A stretch of DNA of 64,000 nt from NCBI GenBank assembly GCA_006937955.1, contig SSNP01000006.1, positions 6,246,571-6,310,570 of the forward strand, written 5' to 3'. Both the position numbers and the translations under genes were made by a program. This DNA is from Pachypanchax playfairii (taxonomy: Eukaryota; Chordata; Actinopteri; Cyprinodontiformes; Aplocheilidae). Below the pieces are notes generated by a model. That model made no database searches. It saw nothing but the letters and a program-made list of their open reading frames with translations, and was not told the origin of the DNA. Positions 38,591 through 50,637 of the stretch are shown here, piece after piece (positions within the stretch are counted from its first letter, which is position 1; each line of letters opens with the position of its first letter).

Positions 38591-40507
38591 CTCAGACAGG
38601 AAGTTTTAAGTCCTTTCATGGTTGTTAGCAGGAGTTTCCTGTGAAGTTAACAAGCATGACAAGGAGTAAAAGCCAAGTTGTCATATGACATAGAAATTAG
38701 TACAATAAAAGAATAGGTAGGTTAAAAAAGTAAAAGAGATTTTTTTTTAACCTTAGCTTTACTAGGAAGGTCTAATAAGGAAAAATTACCATGTTTTTCA
38801 AGGGAGTCCGGAGCAGCGGTGCCTCCAGAATATTTTCATAGGGGGGCCAGATGGTACCAATTAAAATTTTAGGGGGCACCAAAACTAAAATTCATAACTG
38901 AATTTTGGGAATTCCATCATATTGCTGTATTATAGATGAGTCTAAGGCTTTGGAGCACAGTGTTTATGGAAAAATTGTTGGCTGATTTTCACGCAGACAC
39001 ACTGACTCCGCCCACATACGCAGCTTCTCGTCAGATCAGCTAGTACTACCTGCGGTCAGACTGAAAGATAAACGTACTTTACAAACATGTCAGCCATGTA
39101 GTTTCACCACCAAACAAATAATAAAACAGCAGCCAACATTTTCCAGCAGTAAACAGACTAACAGGTGATCTGCCTATGACTGCTTCATAAAACATTTTGT
39201 CTGGCAGTCGAGACATGGGCTTTTTTCTTTTTAAAGTTGTTTAGGGTCAATTTTGTTTTCTTTTTACTTGTTGAACTTTAATTTGGTTCTGCAAAGGGAA
39301 ACACAAACATTTCTAACCTGGCAAAAAAAACTTTATTCTTTATTAACTGGTTGTTTGAAAAGTGAAAAGAAGCTCACCAGGTAAAAACTTAAATTTTTTG
39401 ATTCTTCAAAGGACTGTTGCCATAAAATTCTGAGTTAGGATCATGGAATTTTGAACTTTAATGTTTCAGTATGACACTATAATAGAAGAATAAGTACGAA
39501 ATTATTATTATCATTAATCACTGTGTGGTTTTAATGTCATTAGTTTCTGCAAATACGTAAATCACTTCATGTTTGCTGAAGATTTTAGGAGGTTAATGCT
39601 ATAACGTCTGCAATAAGAGAAGAATTTATGCACAATTGGAACTGATGATCTTGTTTTATCTTTCTAATTTAAAACTGAGCAGTAACGTGTCTTAAACTTT
39701 TTGTTTTTCAGTTAAAGTACCTGCTTTGTGGTATAGTCACCTTTCTCTCAAGTTTGAAATCGTCCTGGTAAATCTACAAATACCAAGTCAATAGTTTAAT
39801 GATCATCTCACAGGGCTTGTCTCTTCATCCAAAATGACCCTTGTAAACCCACCAGGGAGCCTACAGTGTCTCAGTTCAACACTGAGTAAAAAAATCCTTA
39901 AACATGAGAATATTTCAAGATATCACCTCTAAAATCAAATGCAAAAATTTTCATTGATTTTTAAAAATTCTGACTTCCAATCAAGAAGCTGAACGATCAG
40001 TCTGACTTTCTGTTGTTAATCTGTTTCTGCTCTGGAGCAGTTTTTGGTCTTAGTCTGACATCTAGTGATTCAATGTGGTAAGTAAACTGTTGTCAGTTTG
40101 ATAACTCAAATTTTCTCAAATATGTTGTTTATTTTGGTTAAATTTGCTTGAGTTTTTCCACAGTCTAAAATTAAAAAAACTAAAATTAAAGCACTCAAAA
40201 TGAATCAATGTCCATGTCAATCAATGTCCATCACATTCTTTTCCCTTGTACCAAAGTATTTTTAGAGAAATTGTTGCTCATGACTACTTTTATAAATCAG
40301 ATCAAAGTCTGTTTTCTTTGAAATAAGATTAAGGAATAAAGTGCGACTCCAAACTGATGTTTTTGTAGTAAAACGGTGAATCTCACCAACTTTAATCCTC
40401 ATGTGAAAGCATGAATGTACTGTATATAAGAGCTTTTGAGCACACAGAGCTGTGAGTCGACGTCAGCGTTGTATCTGTGAACTACAGCAAGCCATGAGCG
40501 GCGTCTG
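38591..40507. other. Gene-free stretch left of PARP gene A
   Basis: A hAT-type end may start at about 38814 (CAGCGGTGCCTCCAG followed by GGGGGGCCAGATGG), but no partner end was found. Otherwise A/T-rich, no exon recognised. Confidence 0.4.
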
Positions 40508-40511
40508 TTAA

Positions 40512-41157
40512 AGAGGCCCCTCCATTAAAAACGGTTTTTCTGAGTTTTCTGTTGAATACTTTAGCTCCACAGGTGTTCTTACCTTCATAGTGGGTGTGAA
40601 AACAGGTCAACAACTTCTCTTTCAATTTTTATCTCTCAAACTACGCAGGTGGTGATAACACCCGAGTTCTCATGAGTCCGAACGGCCTGTATCTGTTTCG
40701 TCACAACTCCTTTGTTCGTTAGTATTCGGCAGCTCCCGCAGTTGAAACCACACCTAGCATGCTGCTGCTAAAAGCTGTAGCATAAGACATAGCAAACAGG
40801 AAGAGAGAACGTCTGACGTTGCCATGCACAGCGGGCAGTGCCTAATTTGTAAATCAAAAGTTACCGGAACGCAAATAGCGCTGTGAGACCAGAATTCACT
40901 GAGGCCAAACTGATACCGGAACGCACACACATACACAACTGTCGGACCAGACCAAGCACTGTGCGCCAGCACACGGCTGACGAAGCAGTCGAAGCAGCCT
41001 GACGGAAGGAGCCGGAACCACCTGAATTTTAATGCAGACAGATTGAAAGGTCTGTTAATCAGTGTTTCCCAACGTTTTTTAGATAAAATGTTTCATATTA
41101 CTGGTTAATACTTGAGAAATAACCACAAAGTCCTGACATGTGTATAAAATGGCCTCT
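40512..41157 (+). mobile_element. TTAA MITE, copy 5, with nested hAT remnant
   Basis: TTAA duplications at 40508 and 41158 with AGAGGCC...GGCCTCT ends. At about 40835-40980 the family sequence is replaced by a hAT-like piece. The right end lies 73 bp upstream of the ISRE of PARP gene A. Confidence 0.88.
40835..40980. mobile_element. hAT-like deletion derivative inside MITE copy 5
   Basis: It begins CAGTGCCTAATTTG and matches, in inverted orientation, the right part of the hAT element at 53963-55018 (shared 'aaaagttaccggaacgcaaa' and 'acacaactgtcggaccagac'). Family sequence of the MITE was lost at the junction. Confidence 0.7.
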
Positions 41158-41230
41158 TTAAATCTATTTGTGTCTCTGGGAGTGTCATGTTACAAGCCCA
41201 GCGCTGCCATAATAATACTCACTCATAAAT

Positions 41231-41242
41231 GAAAGTGAAACT
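41231..41242 (+). promoter_or_regulatory. Interferon-stimulated response element, PARP gene A
   Basis: GAAAGTGAAACT fits the ISRE consensus GAAANNGAAACT exactly and lies 138 bp before the ATG. An ETS-like AGGAAGTG follows at 41269 and a weak TATA-like GGATAAAAG at 41343. Known members of the PARP14 family are interferon-induced; induction here is inferred from the motif. Confidence 0.75.
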
Positions 41243-41379
41243 GAATCAGTGTTCAAGCCTGGGCCCAGGAAGTGATATGTTTCTAAAAAGTCATGTAAGA
41301 AGTCCAGATTTTCAGAGGTGGAGCTAACAGTTAAAACAGTCTGGATAAAAGAGAGTCAGAAACTTAGCGGGCAGTGACT

Positions 41380-44300
41380 ATGGACAGACTGGAAAACAAC
41401 CCAAATTGGTAAGTTCTGAATGTAAATTAAACTCTTGCATGAAGAGCTCTGTACCTTAAAATTGCGCAACTTTTAGTTTAATGCAGATATTAACATTGGT
41501 TTAAAAGTACATGAATGGCATTGCTGTTATTTTTGTCAGCTTAGTATTAGCAAAACTTGCAAGCTAACAATGATATTTATCACAACATTCAGCTAATGCT
41601 AATGTGTCTCATGCTTCCCAAACAAACATACAAATTTTGTTGTGCTTGTAGTGGTAAGAATTATTTGCTATTGCATTCTGGTACGACGTATCATGCTATA
41701 TGGCATAAATCTTAAACACTAGGTTAAACCAGTTAGTACTGAAGTGCTTAGAATAAAGTGTTTGTTTAGTTGTTTGTAGAAAAGCCCCAAGTTTAGCAGA
41801 GGAAACTTGCCGTCTTGATCTGACAATGCGTCAAACAAGTTTACGTCACAATCTCAGGTCTGCAGATGAGCCGTCCACGAGTCAACAAAAGGTCAGTTAG
41901 CAGTAACATCTTTCAAGCATGTTTAAAACTCTGATTAGGTTTATGAAAGTGATGCATTTATATAAAGTTTCTTGCTTTTCCTAGGTGGAATTCCATCAAA
42001 CGGAGGAGCGGTTCAGACTTGTAGGGAATGAGTTTACTCGACTGGGAAACGCCCGTTACCTTACAGTGAAAACAAATCCAGTCATTTTAAAACGTCCTGT
42101 CAGGGGGGTGCATTTAGAAGCTTCAAAACCAAATGGACTTACAGGTGTATTAGAAAAGAGAGTTAAACTCCCTCAGGATCTTTTAGATTTCATCAAATCC
42201 AGCAGTGTCATCTTCAAGTATGAGAAACTCTTCCAGCAGAACTACAGAAACCCTGTATTCATAGAAGTTGAATCAGACCTGGTTCTGTCTAGTTTGTGCC
42301 CCCATGACCTGGACGACTCGCTGGCAGCAGTGTTGAAGGATCTGAGTGTGGAGATTGAAAAGCTGCAAGGCCCCGCTGCTGTACCTCCAAATATAAGTAG
42401 AATAAAACAAATCCTCACCAAAGCCAAGAACGACGCAAATCGCGATGAAATGAGAGTGAACGTCAGCTTCATACCTGGACATAACCCAAACACCATGGCT
42501 AAAGTACGGTTGGTGGGCTACACCGAACATGTCAACAAGCTCAAAGAGATTCTTCAAGACTACCTGTTAAATCAGATTCTAACTGAACATGTGTTGAACC
42601 TGCCACATCCTGAACTAGTCGACTGTTTTGATAAGATCTTAGCGATGATCTCCATGAAGCCGTCAAACGTGACTTTGAAAGCTTCCTTTAATCCACAGCC
42701 TTGTGTAACAATATCTGGTCCACGTTGTCACATTGAGAAGATACAACAGAGCCTTGCATCTGCTTTAGCTGGCTTGGCATTCAACACTTTGGTTTTAGAT
42801 GGATCAGGGGCTCTGCGTTATTTCCAGGGAGATGGTAAAGTAAGCAAAGAACTGGTTGAGAGTTCCTGCCAGGTTGTGATCCAGGATCGGTTGGGTAAGA
42901 ACTGCATTTTAGCTTAAATTTACAAAGCACTTAAAGTCCAATCCAGAGTTTTGCCCTTCTCAGGAGTTATGTATGATTTTTTGAAATTCCATAAAAGTGA
43001 TAGTCTGACCCGGTTCTATAATATAATGTAGGAAAAACGTCATGTTTTTTTCTTTCTCAAAGCCCCCCAGCTGTCCCATCGGGGTGCATCTAATTTTAAT
43101 TGAGCGCTGCACAGCGTTAGCCAATAGCATTAGCCATCCGCATAGCACACCTGTCAATCAATCAAGCGTACATGTGCACGTATCCTGAAGAACTGTGACA
43201 TTTATAAGTTGTTTAAAACCCTGCAAAGACATAAATTGTATAAATGTAACTTACCCATAAAGTGTCCATCATAACAAAGGTGGCATGCGTGTGTAACCCA
43301 TGTTAAAATATGACATAATAAATAAGTTGCAAGTTAAGTGATTCATTCAATTTAAATTAGTTCATAAGTTAATTAAAAATGTAAATGCAGCAATAATTTA
43401 ATGTTCACAATTAAAAGTATGCTGACAAAAAATATGATGTCGCTGCCCCTTTAAGAGACTAGTGAGATTGGCGCTGCACGTCAGTGACGTTCAGCAGAGA
43501 CCTGAGGGAGAGGAAACGTGCGGTGGTAGACGAACAGAAAAAGAGTGGAAAAGTTCATATTAAGCTTGGAAAAGCATAACTTACCTGGTCGGGAACTGAC
43601 AGGGATTTTATGAGAATTGAACCACACCGGTTTTGGTGAGTTTTGTGTTTATTTTCTTGCATTTTCATGTGTTGTACCTTGTTTTTTTTAGCGCCGAGCT
43701 AACTCTGAAAACGTAGTTGTTATAGTGAATTGCTCTGCCATAAACTGTTTACCAGTTAACAATTCGTGTTTATGAAGACTGTGAATGTTATAAAAGTGAC
43801 TGTATAAAATGTAAATTGTGGATATGTGCAGTAATTAGCGCGGGAGACGAAGCTGTAAGTTCAAAGAAACCGCTCCGCTGCCATTTTGAGACAGAAGAAA
43901 GCAGTGGCTGTACTGCCACAATTCAGAGACTATGAAACATTTATTTGTGTACTTTGAGGATCTAAAAGAGGTTTATTGTGTTTTTGACCTGTTATACAGG
44001 TCAGGTTTTTTTGTTTGGTTTGGAGCTCGGTCGGAGCAAGGATTGGTCTGCCGTGTGCTGGCGTGCACACTTTCAGATGAGATTCAAGATGGCGAGCCAG
44101 ACCCGGACTTTCAACTCACCTCCTCTATCGCATCAGTGAGGGAATCTCCTGCGTACGGTAACTCGCTGCCAGAGTGGTAGGAGTATCAGGAGTTATTTCG
44201 AACAGAACAGAACTGAACTTTGAACTGATTGAATTATTATTTTGGACCGAAACAAACTGAAACGTTTCATTGGACTTGAAGAATTGAACTCACATTGAAC

Positions 44301-47300
44301 TTGGACTTTTGTTAAAGGTTTCACACTTTTATTTGAACATTGAGTTCATTATTTTGAATGTGATTTTGGATTATTGTGGTCCATTTTGATTTGGTTGTGT
44401 AATTTGAAGGTAATTCTTACCTGTAAAAGAAAGAAAAGAGTTAACTCAGGAGAAAAATAGTCATCCTAAAATAGGCATCCTAAATTAGGTTCAATCTAAA
44501 AAAAAGACTGGTTTAATTTAGTTTAGATTAGCTTCCTAAACAAGTTGGTGATCAAAAGAAAAGAGTGAAACATTTTTTCTTTGATACTTACCTCATTGTC
44601 AAAACCCTGCAGGGTATTTTTTGGATTTGTGTACTGTTTTTTATATGTGTAAATTTTATTTAGTAAACTGCCGGCCTTTTGTACTTAAAGCAACGGTCTC
44701 TGGTCATTATTTGTGCTCCCCACTCCTTAGAACCTAGAACTGGTCCAGTGGCGCAGTAAGTGGAGTGATACTGGTGCTACACGTGCACTTATGACAGCCG
44801 ATACGTGCTATCATTGCTAATCGTATCACGGACACAGGGGAGGGACTTAAAAGTGCAACACATTTTTTTGCCTCAGTGGCGCCCTCTGAGAAAAAACTCT
44901 GAATTGCTGCTTTAAAAGTCAGATATTTTTTAGTTATACCCTTACTTTAGCACCATCTGGTTGTAATTTGAGCATTCATGTTTGACTCATTTCAGTGTCG
45001 ATTCCCCGTCAACCTTTTACATCAGGCTTGAGCATCCTTCACTCCAACACCACAAGTCATCAGTCTGCCTTCTTTTTCGTGGGTCTTCAAAGACAAAATG
45101 TGGAAGATGCACTGACAAAGATGAAGAATCTGTATCAGGCTCACAGCTCCACAAATAGTTTGTCAAAGTATGACCTGGCAGACCTGACCCAGGATGACAT
45201 GAAGGATATAATGAAACTTGCAGAGACTGAGGGTCTGTATCTACAGGAAGACCAGAGGGGTTTGACAGTGAGCGGTCTCAAAGCTGGGGTCAACCAGGTG
45301 GTGCAGAAGCTCCAAACTGTCATTCCCTTTAGAAGAGAAATGAAAGCTAAAGATGAAGAAACTTTGTACCCTCGTGTGGCCTGGTGTATCCTGGGACATG
45401 ACGGCTGGGAGAGACTCCCTCAGAAAGCTAATTATAATTTAGAAAAGAATAATATCATCAATGGAACAGTGGATGCACAGGGAGCCACATGGAGTGTGAA
45501 TCTAAAAAAGATGGAGGCCAAAAGATATTTAATTGGATCGACAGCGAAGCTGAAACGACTTGAGAATCTACCAGGTAAGATTCCAGGTTTCATCCGTCTG
45601 TAAAGGTTATGGTCGTCTTTGTTCAGCCATACTGATGATCTGATTCAGTTCTGGAAAATAATAGAGGCAGAAACAGCAATATGTGCCTTTAATTTGTAAG
45701 ATTAGATGTTAATCAAAAACGTTTTTCCAAAAAGGGGAACTGGACTTCATTTTTTTGTTTCTTAAAAGACATTCTATATTTTAATCTGAAAGGCTTCCTC
45801 AATTCTGATCATGATTTGGGAGTGCCAGGCTTATAACTTGTGACCAAGGTATAAATATGGTCATTAAAGTCACAACGGTCACTGACACACCAGTTTGTCT
45901 CAACACTTGTTAAAGGTGGTATATGGAACATTTTCATTAAAAGCAATATTTTTAACTAAATAATGCATCCACAGGGTGTTTAGAGGGTTGTAGAATAAAT
46001 ATACAGCATTTCCTTTAAAAATTATATTTTAAAATATTATAAAATATCATCTTTGGCGGGTACGATGTTGGCATTTTGTTTACATCTACCAGCCAATGGC
46101 TGGCAGAGCAGCGGGCACCATTTTGGGTTGCCTAATACCGTAAATAATCCAGCACTGTGAGGCTGGTGCTGTGGAGTCTGCAGTGAAGCAGTTGGAAGCA
46201 CCGAGGACATGTGGTGATTATATACCTTATTTGCTTGCCATAGAGGATTTCTCATGTGATGAACAAGTTCTGTGTGGAAATGTTTTTTATTAGCAGCTAG
46301 CTAACACGTAGCTGCAGCATGTTGCTGTACGCTTCAGACCACTTTTTCGACTGGAAGACACACCATGGAGGATTTTATTGCTTTTTTATATTTTATTGGA
46401 TAAGTGGTGAGTGCAGGATGGAGTGTGGGGAGGAGAGAGGATCTTAAGAGGGAGTGCAGGAAGTTTTTGAGCTGCGGTGCAACTGTGAGCTCTTTGCCAC
46501 GGACTGAATCGATGACTGAGCTGCTTTTATCAGAGTCAGTGTGTGATCAGCGGGACTGGAGAGTATGGTTAGTGAGCTGAACTCATGATATTTTATTGTC
46601 CTGCTCGGATCTTTGGTGAGGAATATTGATCGACCTGATCATCGGAGTGCGTGCGGGGGGGGTTAACGAGCCTGGCACCCAGATGGCTGAAGGCTTTGTG
46701 CTGTGTTACGCTGTTCAAGTTCCATATCCCACCTTTAAGTCATAGTTACAGTGGGGCAAAAAAGTATTTAGTTAGCCACCAATTGTGTAAGTTCTCCCAC
46801 TTAAAAAGATCAGAGAGGCCTGTAATTTTCATCATAGGTATACCTCAACTATGAGAGACAAAATGAGGAAAAAAAATCCAGAAAATCACATTGTCTGATT
46901 TTTAAAGAATTTATTTGCAAATTATGGTGGAAAATAAGTATTTGGTCAACAACAAAAGTTAATCTCAATACTTTGTTATATAGCCTTTGTTGGCAATGAC
47001 AGAGGTCAAATGTTTTCTGTAAGTCTTCACAAGGTTTTCACACACTGTTGCTGGTATTTTGGCCCATTCCTCCATGCAGATCTCCTCTAGAGCAGTGATG
47101 TTTTGGGGCTGACGCTGGGCAACACGGACTTTCAACTCCCTCCAGAGATTTTCTATGGGGTTGAGATCTGGAGACTGGCTAGGCCGCTCCAGGACCTTGA
47201 AATGCTTCTTACGAAGCCACTCCTTCGTTGCCCGGGTGGTGTGTTTGGGATCAATGTCATGCTGAAAGACCCAGCCACGTCTCATTTTCAATGCCCTTGC

Positions 47301-49861
47301 AAGGGCAAGGGAAGGAGGTTTTCACTCAAAATCTTACGATACATGGCCCCGTTCATTCTTTCCTTTACACGGATCAGTCGTCCTGGTCCCCTTGCAGAAA
47401 AACAGCCCCAAAGCATGATGTTTCCACCCCCATGCTTTACAGTAGGTATGGTGTTCTTTGGATCCAACTCAGCATTCTTTCCCCTCCAAACACGACAAGT
47501 TGAGTTTCTACCAAAAAGTTCTATTTTGGTTTCATCTGACCATATGATGTTCTCCCAATCCTCTTCTGGATCATCCAAATGCTCTCTAGCAAACCGCAGA
47601 CGGGCCTGGACGTGTCCTGGCTTCAGCAGGGGGACACGTCTGGCACTGCAGGATTTGAGTCCCTGGCGGCGTAGTGTGTTACTGATGGTAGCCTTTGTTA
47701 CTTTGGTCCCAGCTCTCTGCAGGTCATTCACTAGGTCCCTCCGTGTGGTTCTGGGATTTTTGCTCACCGTTCTTGTGATCATTTTGACCCCACGGGGTGA
47801 GATCTTGCGTGGAGCCCCAGATCGAGGGAGATTATCAGTGGTCTTGTATGTCTTCCATTTTCTAATAATTGCTCCCACAGTTGATTTCTTCACACCAAGC
47901 TGCTTACCTATTGCAGATTCAGTCTTCCCAGCCTGGTGAAGGTCTACAATTTTGTTTCTGGTGTCCTTTGACAGCTCTTTGGTCTTGGCCATAGTGGAGT
48001 TTGGAGCGTGACTGTTTGAGGTTGTGGACAGGTGTCTTTTATACTGATAACGAGTTCACACAGGTGCCATTAATACAGGTAACGAGTGGAGGACCGAGGA
48101 GCCTCTTAAAGAAGTTACAGGTCTGTGAAAGCCAGAAATCTTACTTGTTTGTAGGTGACCAAATACTTATTTTCCACCATAATTTGCAAATAAATTCTTT
48201 AAAAATCAGACAATGTGATTTTCTGGATTTTTTTTCCTCATTTTGTCTCTCATAGTTGAGGTATACCTATGATGAAAATTACAGGCCTCTCTGATCTTTT
48301 TAAGTGGGAGAACTTACACAATTGGTGGCTGACTAAATACTTTTTTGCCCCACTGTACCTGTGACTTATTTATGTGAGGTGTTGTAATGAACTGTGCATT
48401 TTTTACTTGGTGTGAAAACACCCCGCACTAGTTTATTGTAATAAAATAAAATAAATTTAAATAAACTCAGTCTATTTTACATGTTTACGTATTTTCATAA
48501 AAGATTTAATGCCAGTTATCAAAAAGACTGTATATACTAAATTACAAAGGGTTTGTGTTAAAGTGACCATTTTTTCAGTTTGCATTTAAAGATTACAATG
48601 CAGAAAAAAAAGTTAAACTTGTTTTAAAATATTGTTTTGTGCATTTTGCTTGTTGCATCTGGCCGATGAAGTGGTCTTACATTTTTACAAGTGTTCAATA
48701 TTTAAAACGTACTCTTTTATCTTTTCTTAATATTTCTTCATTAATTGGTAAAACGTTTCCCCCAGACTTCACACTTCCTCTGTACTGGGACAATATGGCA
48801 AGTAATGAAGATTTTAAAGAGGTTATACTGCAGCCTTCCTCAGCAGAGTATCGAACGGTGCATCAAGCTTTCAGCAAAACGGTTCCCAAAATTATTGTGA
48901 AGGTGAATTTCAAATCTTTTTCTGTTTGATCCATCTTCAGTCTTAAAATTTGTATCCTAGTAAATTTATGACCGTACATGTGATCAATGCTAAAAAGGGT
49001 TTGAATTAGACTGAATTACTAGTTTGTGGTATGACAGACCTGTTATTGACCTGCCAGTCCTTCTCCTCCTGTCAGATTGAGCGCTTGCAGAATGTTCATC
49101 TGCGTCGTGTCTATGAAATGCAGAAAAAGCACCTTTCAGAAAAGAACAAATTGGAGGGTGGAGCTGGTGAAAAGCTTCTGTACCATGGGACGAGCCAGGA
49201 AACCTGCAGCGCCATCAAGATGAAAGGGTTCAACAGGAGCTTTTCTGGGAAAAACGGTAAGAATCATTTGATTGAATCAACTATAACTGGAATATTTATT
49301 AATTTATTTAATCACAGTTTTATCAACAGTTTGAAAAGTATTTTGTTTCCTTTGACCTGCTGGGGTTTTGGTAATAACTGTAACTGATTTCAGAGAATCA
49401 CAAGTAATGTTTCCTGAAAAATATACATCCATACATTGGACAAAACAATAGTCAAGTTATGTAATTCAAAAGCTCATAATAATTAACAAGAATGGTTTGG
49501 CCTTCCATAATAATAAACATTTTTTATGTAATTTTTCAATACTTTCAACATCTCATTCGTTTTCTCTTTTCCAGCCACGCTCTACGGTCATGGAACCTAC
49601 TTTGCTGTAAATGCCAGTTACTCTGCTAATCCCGCCTACTCGCGGCCAGCAGCTGATGGTACTCAAGCTGTGTTTGTAGCCCGAGTCCTGACGGGCATCT
49701 ACACTCAGGGTCACAGCGACATGAGGGTCCCTCCACCCCGAAACGTCCAGCAGCTTAATGACTGCTATGACTGTGTGGTGGACACAACAAACAACCCCAA
49801 CATGTATATTGTGTTCCACGATAATCAAGCCTATCCTGACTACCTCATCACATTCCGCTAG
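41380..49861 (+). CDS. PARP14-like mono-ADP-ribosyltransferase A, macrodomain-less, complete
   Basis: Exons: 41380-41408, 41858-41891 (alternative start 41792, also in frame), 41985-42894, 44996-45574, 48766-48902, 49076-49256 and 49575-49861, giving about 718 residues (740 with the longer exon 2). Domain order: KH-like block (about 22-324), a linker with a repeat shared with gene B, WWE (about 445-510) and ART catalytic domain (about 518-718). Catalytic landmarks are LLYHGTS (His), GHGTYFAVNASYSA (Tyr) and NMYIVFHDNQAYPDYLITF, where Met stands at the position of the PARP1 glutamate. That predicts mono- rather than poly-ADP-ribosylation. PARP14 relatives act in interferon and cytokine signalling. 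Unlike gene B it has no RRM-like start and no macrodomains. The introns are filled with transposons. An AATAAA candidate lies near 51829. Confidence 0.88.
41985..42894 (+). CDS. PARP gene A exon 3: KH-like block
   Basis: 303 codons, starting at VEFHQTEERF and ending at VVIQDRLG with a GTAAGA donor (phase 1). Aligned by eye it matches gene B from ERFKLIDDEFAR onward: DLVLSSL, VGYTEHVNKLKEILQDY and LDGSGALRYFQGDGKVSKELVE. Roughly the first 130 residues of the equivalent gene B exon are missing. Confidence 0.9.
42935..44911. mobile_element. ~2-kb TTAA-flanked element in PARP gene A intron 3
   Basis: TTAA at 42931 and 44912 flank ends that are imperfect inverted repeats (AGTCCAATCCAGAGTTTT against AAAACTCTGAATTGCTGCT). 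No transposase is visible. It fills nearly all of the 2.1-kb intron between the KH-like and WWE exons. The ORF at 43932-44180 inside has no recognised domain. Confidence 0.6.
44996..45574 (+). CDS. PARP gene A exon 4: linker and WWE domain
   Basis: The first part (SAFFFVGLQRQNVEDALTKM...) aligns with gene B exon 11. The WWE domain follows, with VAWCILGHDGWERLPQKAN and GATWSVNLKKMEA, ending KRLENLPG. WWE domains bind ADP-ribose units or mediate ubiquitin-pathway contacts. Confidence 0.88.
45914..46734. mobile_element. TTAA-flanked element, 821 bp, in PARP gene A intron 4
   Basis: TTAA at 45910 and 46735. The ends AGGTGGTATATGGAAC and GTTCCATATCCCACCT are inverted repeats with one mismatch. 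Non-coding. The Tc1 element at 46749 starts 14 bp after its right end. Confidence 0.8.
46749..48355 (-). mobile_element. Tc1 transposon copy 1 (broken), 1607 bp
   Basis: Begins CAGTGGGGCAAAAAAGTATT and ends with the complement, flanked by TA, with terminal inverted repeats of about 200 bp. It lies in PARP gene A intron 4, opposite to the gene. It is the same family as the copy at 57334-58935 and 5 bp longer. Confidence 0.95.
46965..47992 (-). pseudogene. Tc1 transposase, frameshifted
   Basis: The first 226 or so codons (47992 down to about 47310) match the intact paralogue almost perfectly. Then a net 5-bp insertion after SENLLP shifts the frame and gives a stop at 47288; the rest reads on in another frame as a 108-codon ORF (47291-46965). 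The insertion creates a palindromic GCCCTTGCAAGGGC. There are also scattered substitutions and a slightly early stop after ITKY. HTH, D, D and E positions can all be found, but not in one frame. Confidence 0.93.
48766..49861 (+). CDS. PARP gene A exons 5-7: ART catalytic domain
   Basis: Exons 48766-48902, 49076-49256 and 49575-49861. The domain runs from DFTLPLYWDNM to the TAG after YLITFR. The NAD-binding His is in LYHGTS, the Tyr in GTYFAVNASYSA. This is the only complete catalytic domain in the window; that of gene B lies beyond 64000. Confidence 0.93.
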
Positions 49862-50637
49862 TTCTCCGTTAGTTAACTGCTGTAAAGGAAATCATCGTTA
49901 ACCTCCTGAACCCAAGGTCCCCAAATCTGGGGACCTAGCTTCCTACCAGAGACTAATGTCAACTTAAACACACCAAAAATGGGCCCAAGGAAGAACAGTA
50001 AAACATTTGTTATCTTCTATGTAGTTGCTATGATGATCCCCAGGAGCAGTGATGGAAAACGAAAATATCTTCCTTGTTAATACACTAATGCAAAGTTATG
50101 TCAACAAACATTGCTGATTCAAAATGCTTAAAAATGCAGTCTAAAGCTGTGGCAACAATGACCTGTACAAACAGCTGCAAACATGCTACAAATGATTTTG
50201 AAGTTCGAGACCAGATCGATGGTCTACCTCAAGATTTTCCACAAATGCATCTCTCAAATCCTCTGAGTAGGAACGCCGGTCGAATGTCTTCCAAACAACC
50301 CGAGCACATTGCACGATGATCAGGGATTATTTACTTTTTATTTACTTCTAAAATTGTAGAGAACCATGTGTTTTCACAAGGACATAAAATATCTCACGAC
50401 AAAAAGCTGCTGTTGCCAGAAAATTACACTTCTTATTTTTCATAATGCAATAGCTCAGCAGAGGTATTACAGTTCCTTTTCAATCGTGGTCCAGCTCATG
50501 GAACTGAATCTGGTTCTGACTGTAGCTGTGCTGCCTCAGGATCCAGTCCTGCACCCACCAGCGTGGTTGTCGTCTTTCCAGGTCCTTAAAAGCAGCAGCT
50601 ACAGCCAGTTTTTGGGTGGTCTATATTTGGATTTGTT
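49862..50637. other. Downstream flank of PARP gene A
   Basis: Probably 3' UTR and intergenic. ORFs at 50098-50319 and 50366-50854 show no domain I recognise. Confidence 0.4.

Noticed and set aside
38814..39100. Single hAT-like end
   Set aside because: No matching right end or target duplication was found, so it is not listed as an element.
41762..41857. Longer form of PARP gene A exon 2
   Set aside because: Not ruled out: an acceptor at 41791 also keeps frame and gives CRLDLTMRQTSLRHNLR, mildly like gene B. The acceptor at 41857 has the better context, so it was used as the default.
43932..44180. 82-codon ORF within gene A intron 3, considered as a missing macrodomain exon
   Set aside because: No macrodomain motif, and it lies inside the TTAA-flanked element.
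47103..47939. 278-codon plus-strand ORF, and its equivalent 58346-57750 on the minus strand
   Set aside because: Both are antisense shadows of the Tc1 transposase.
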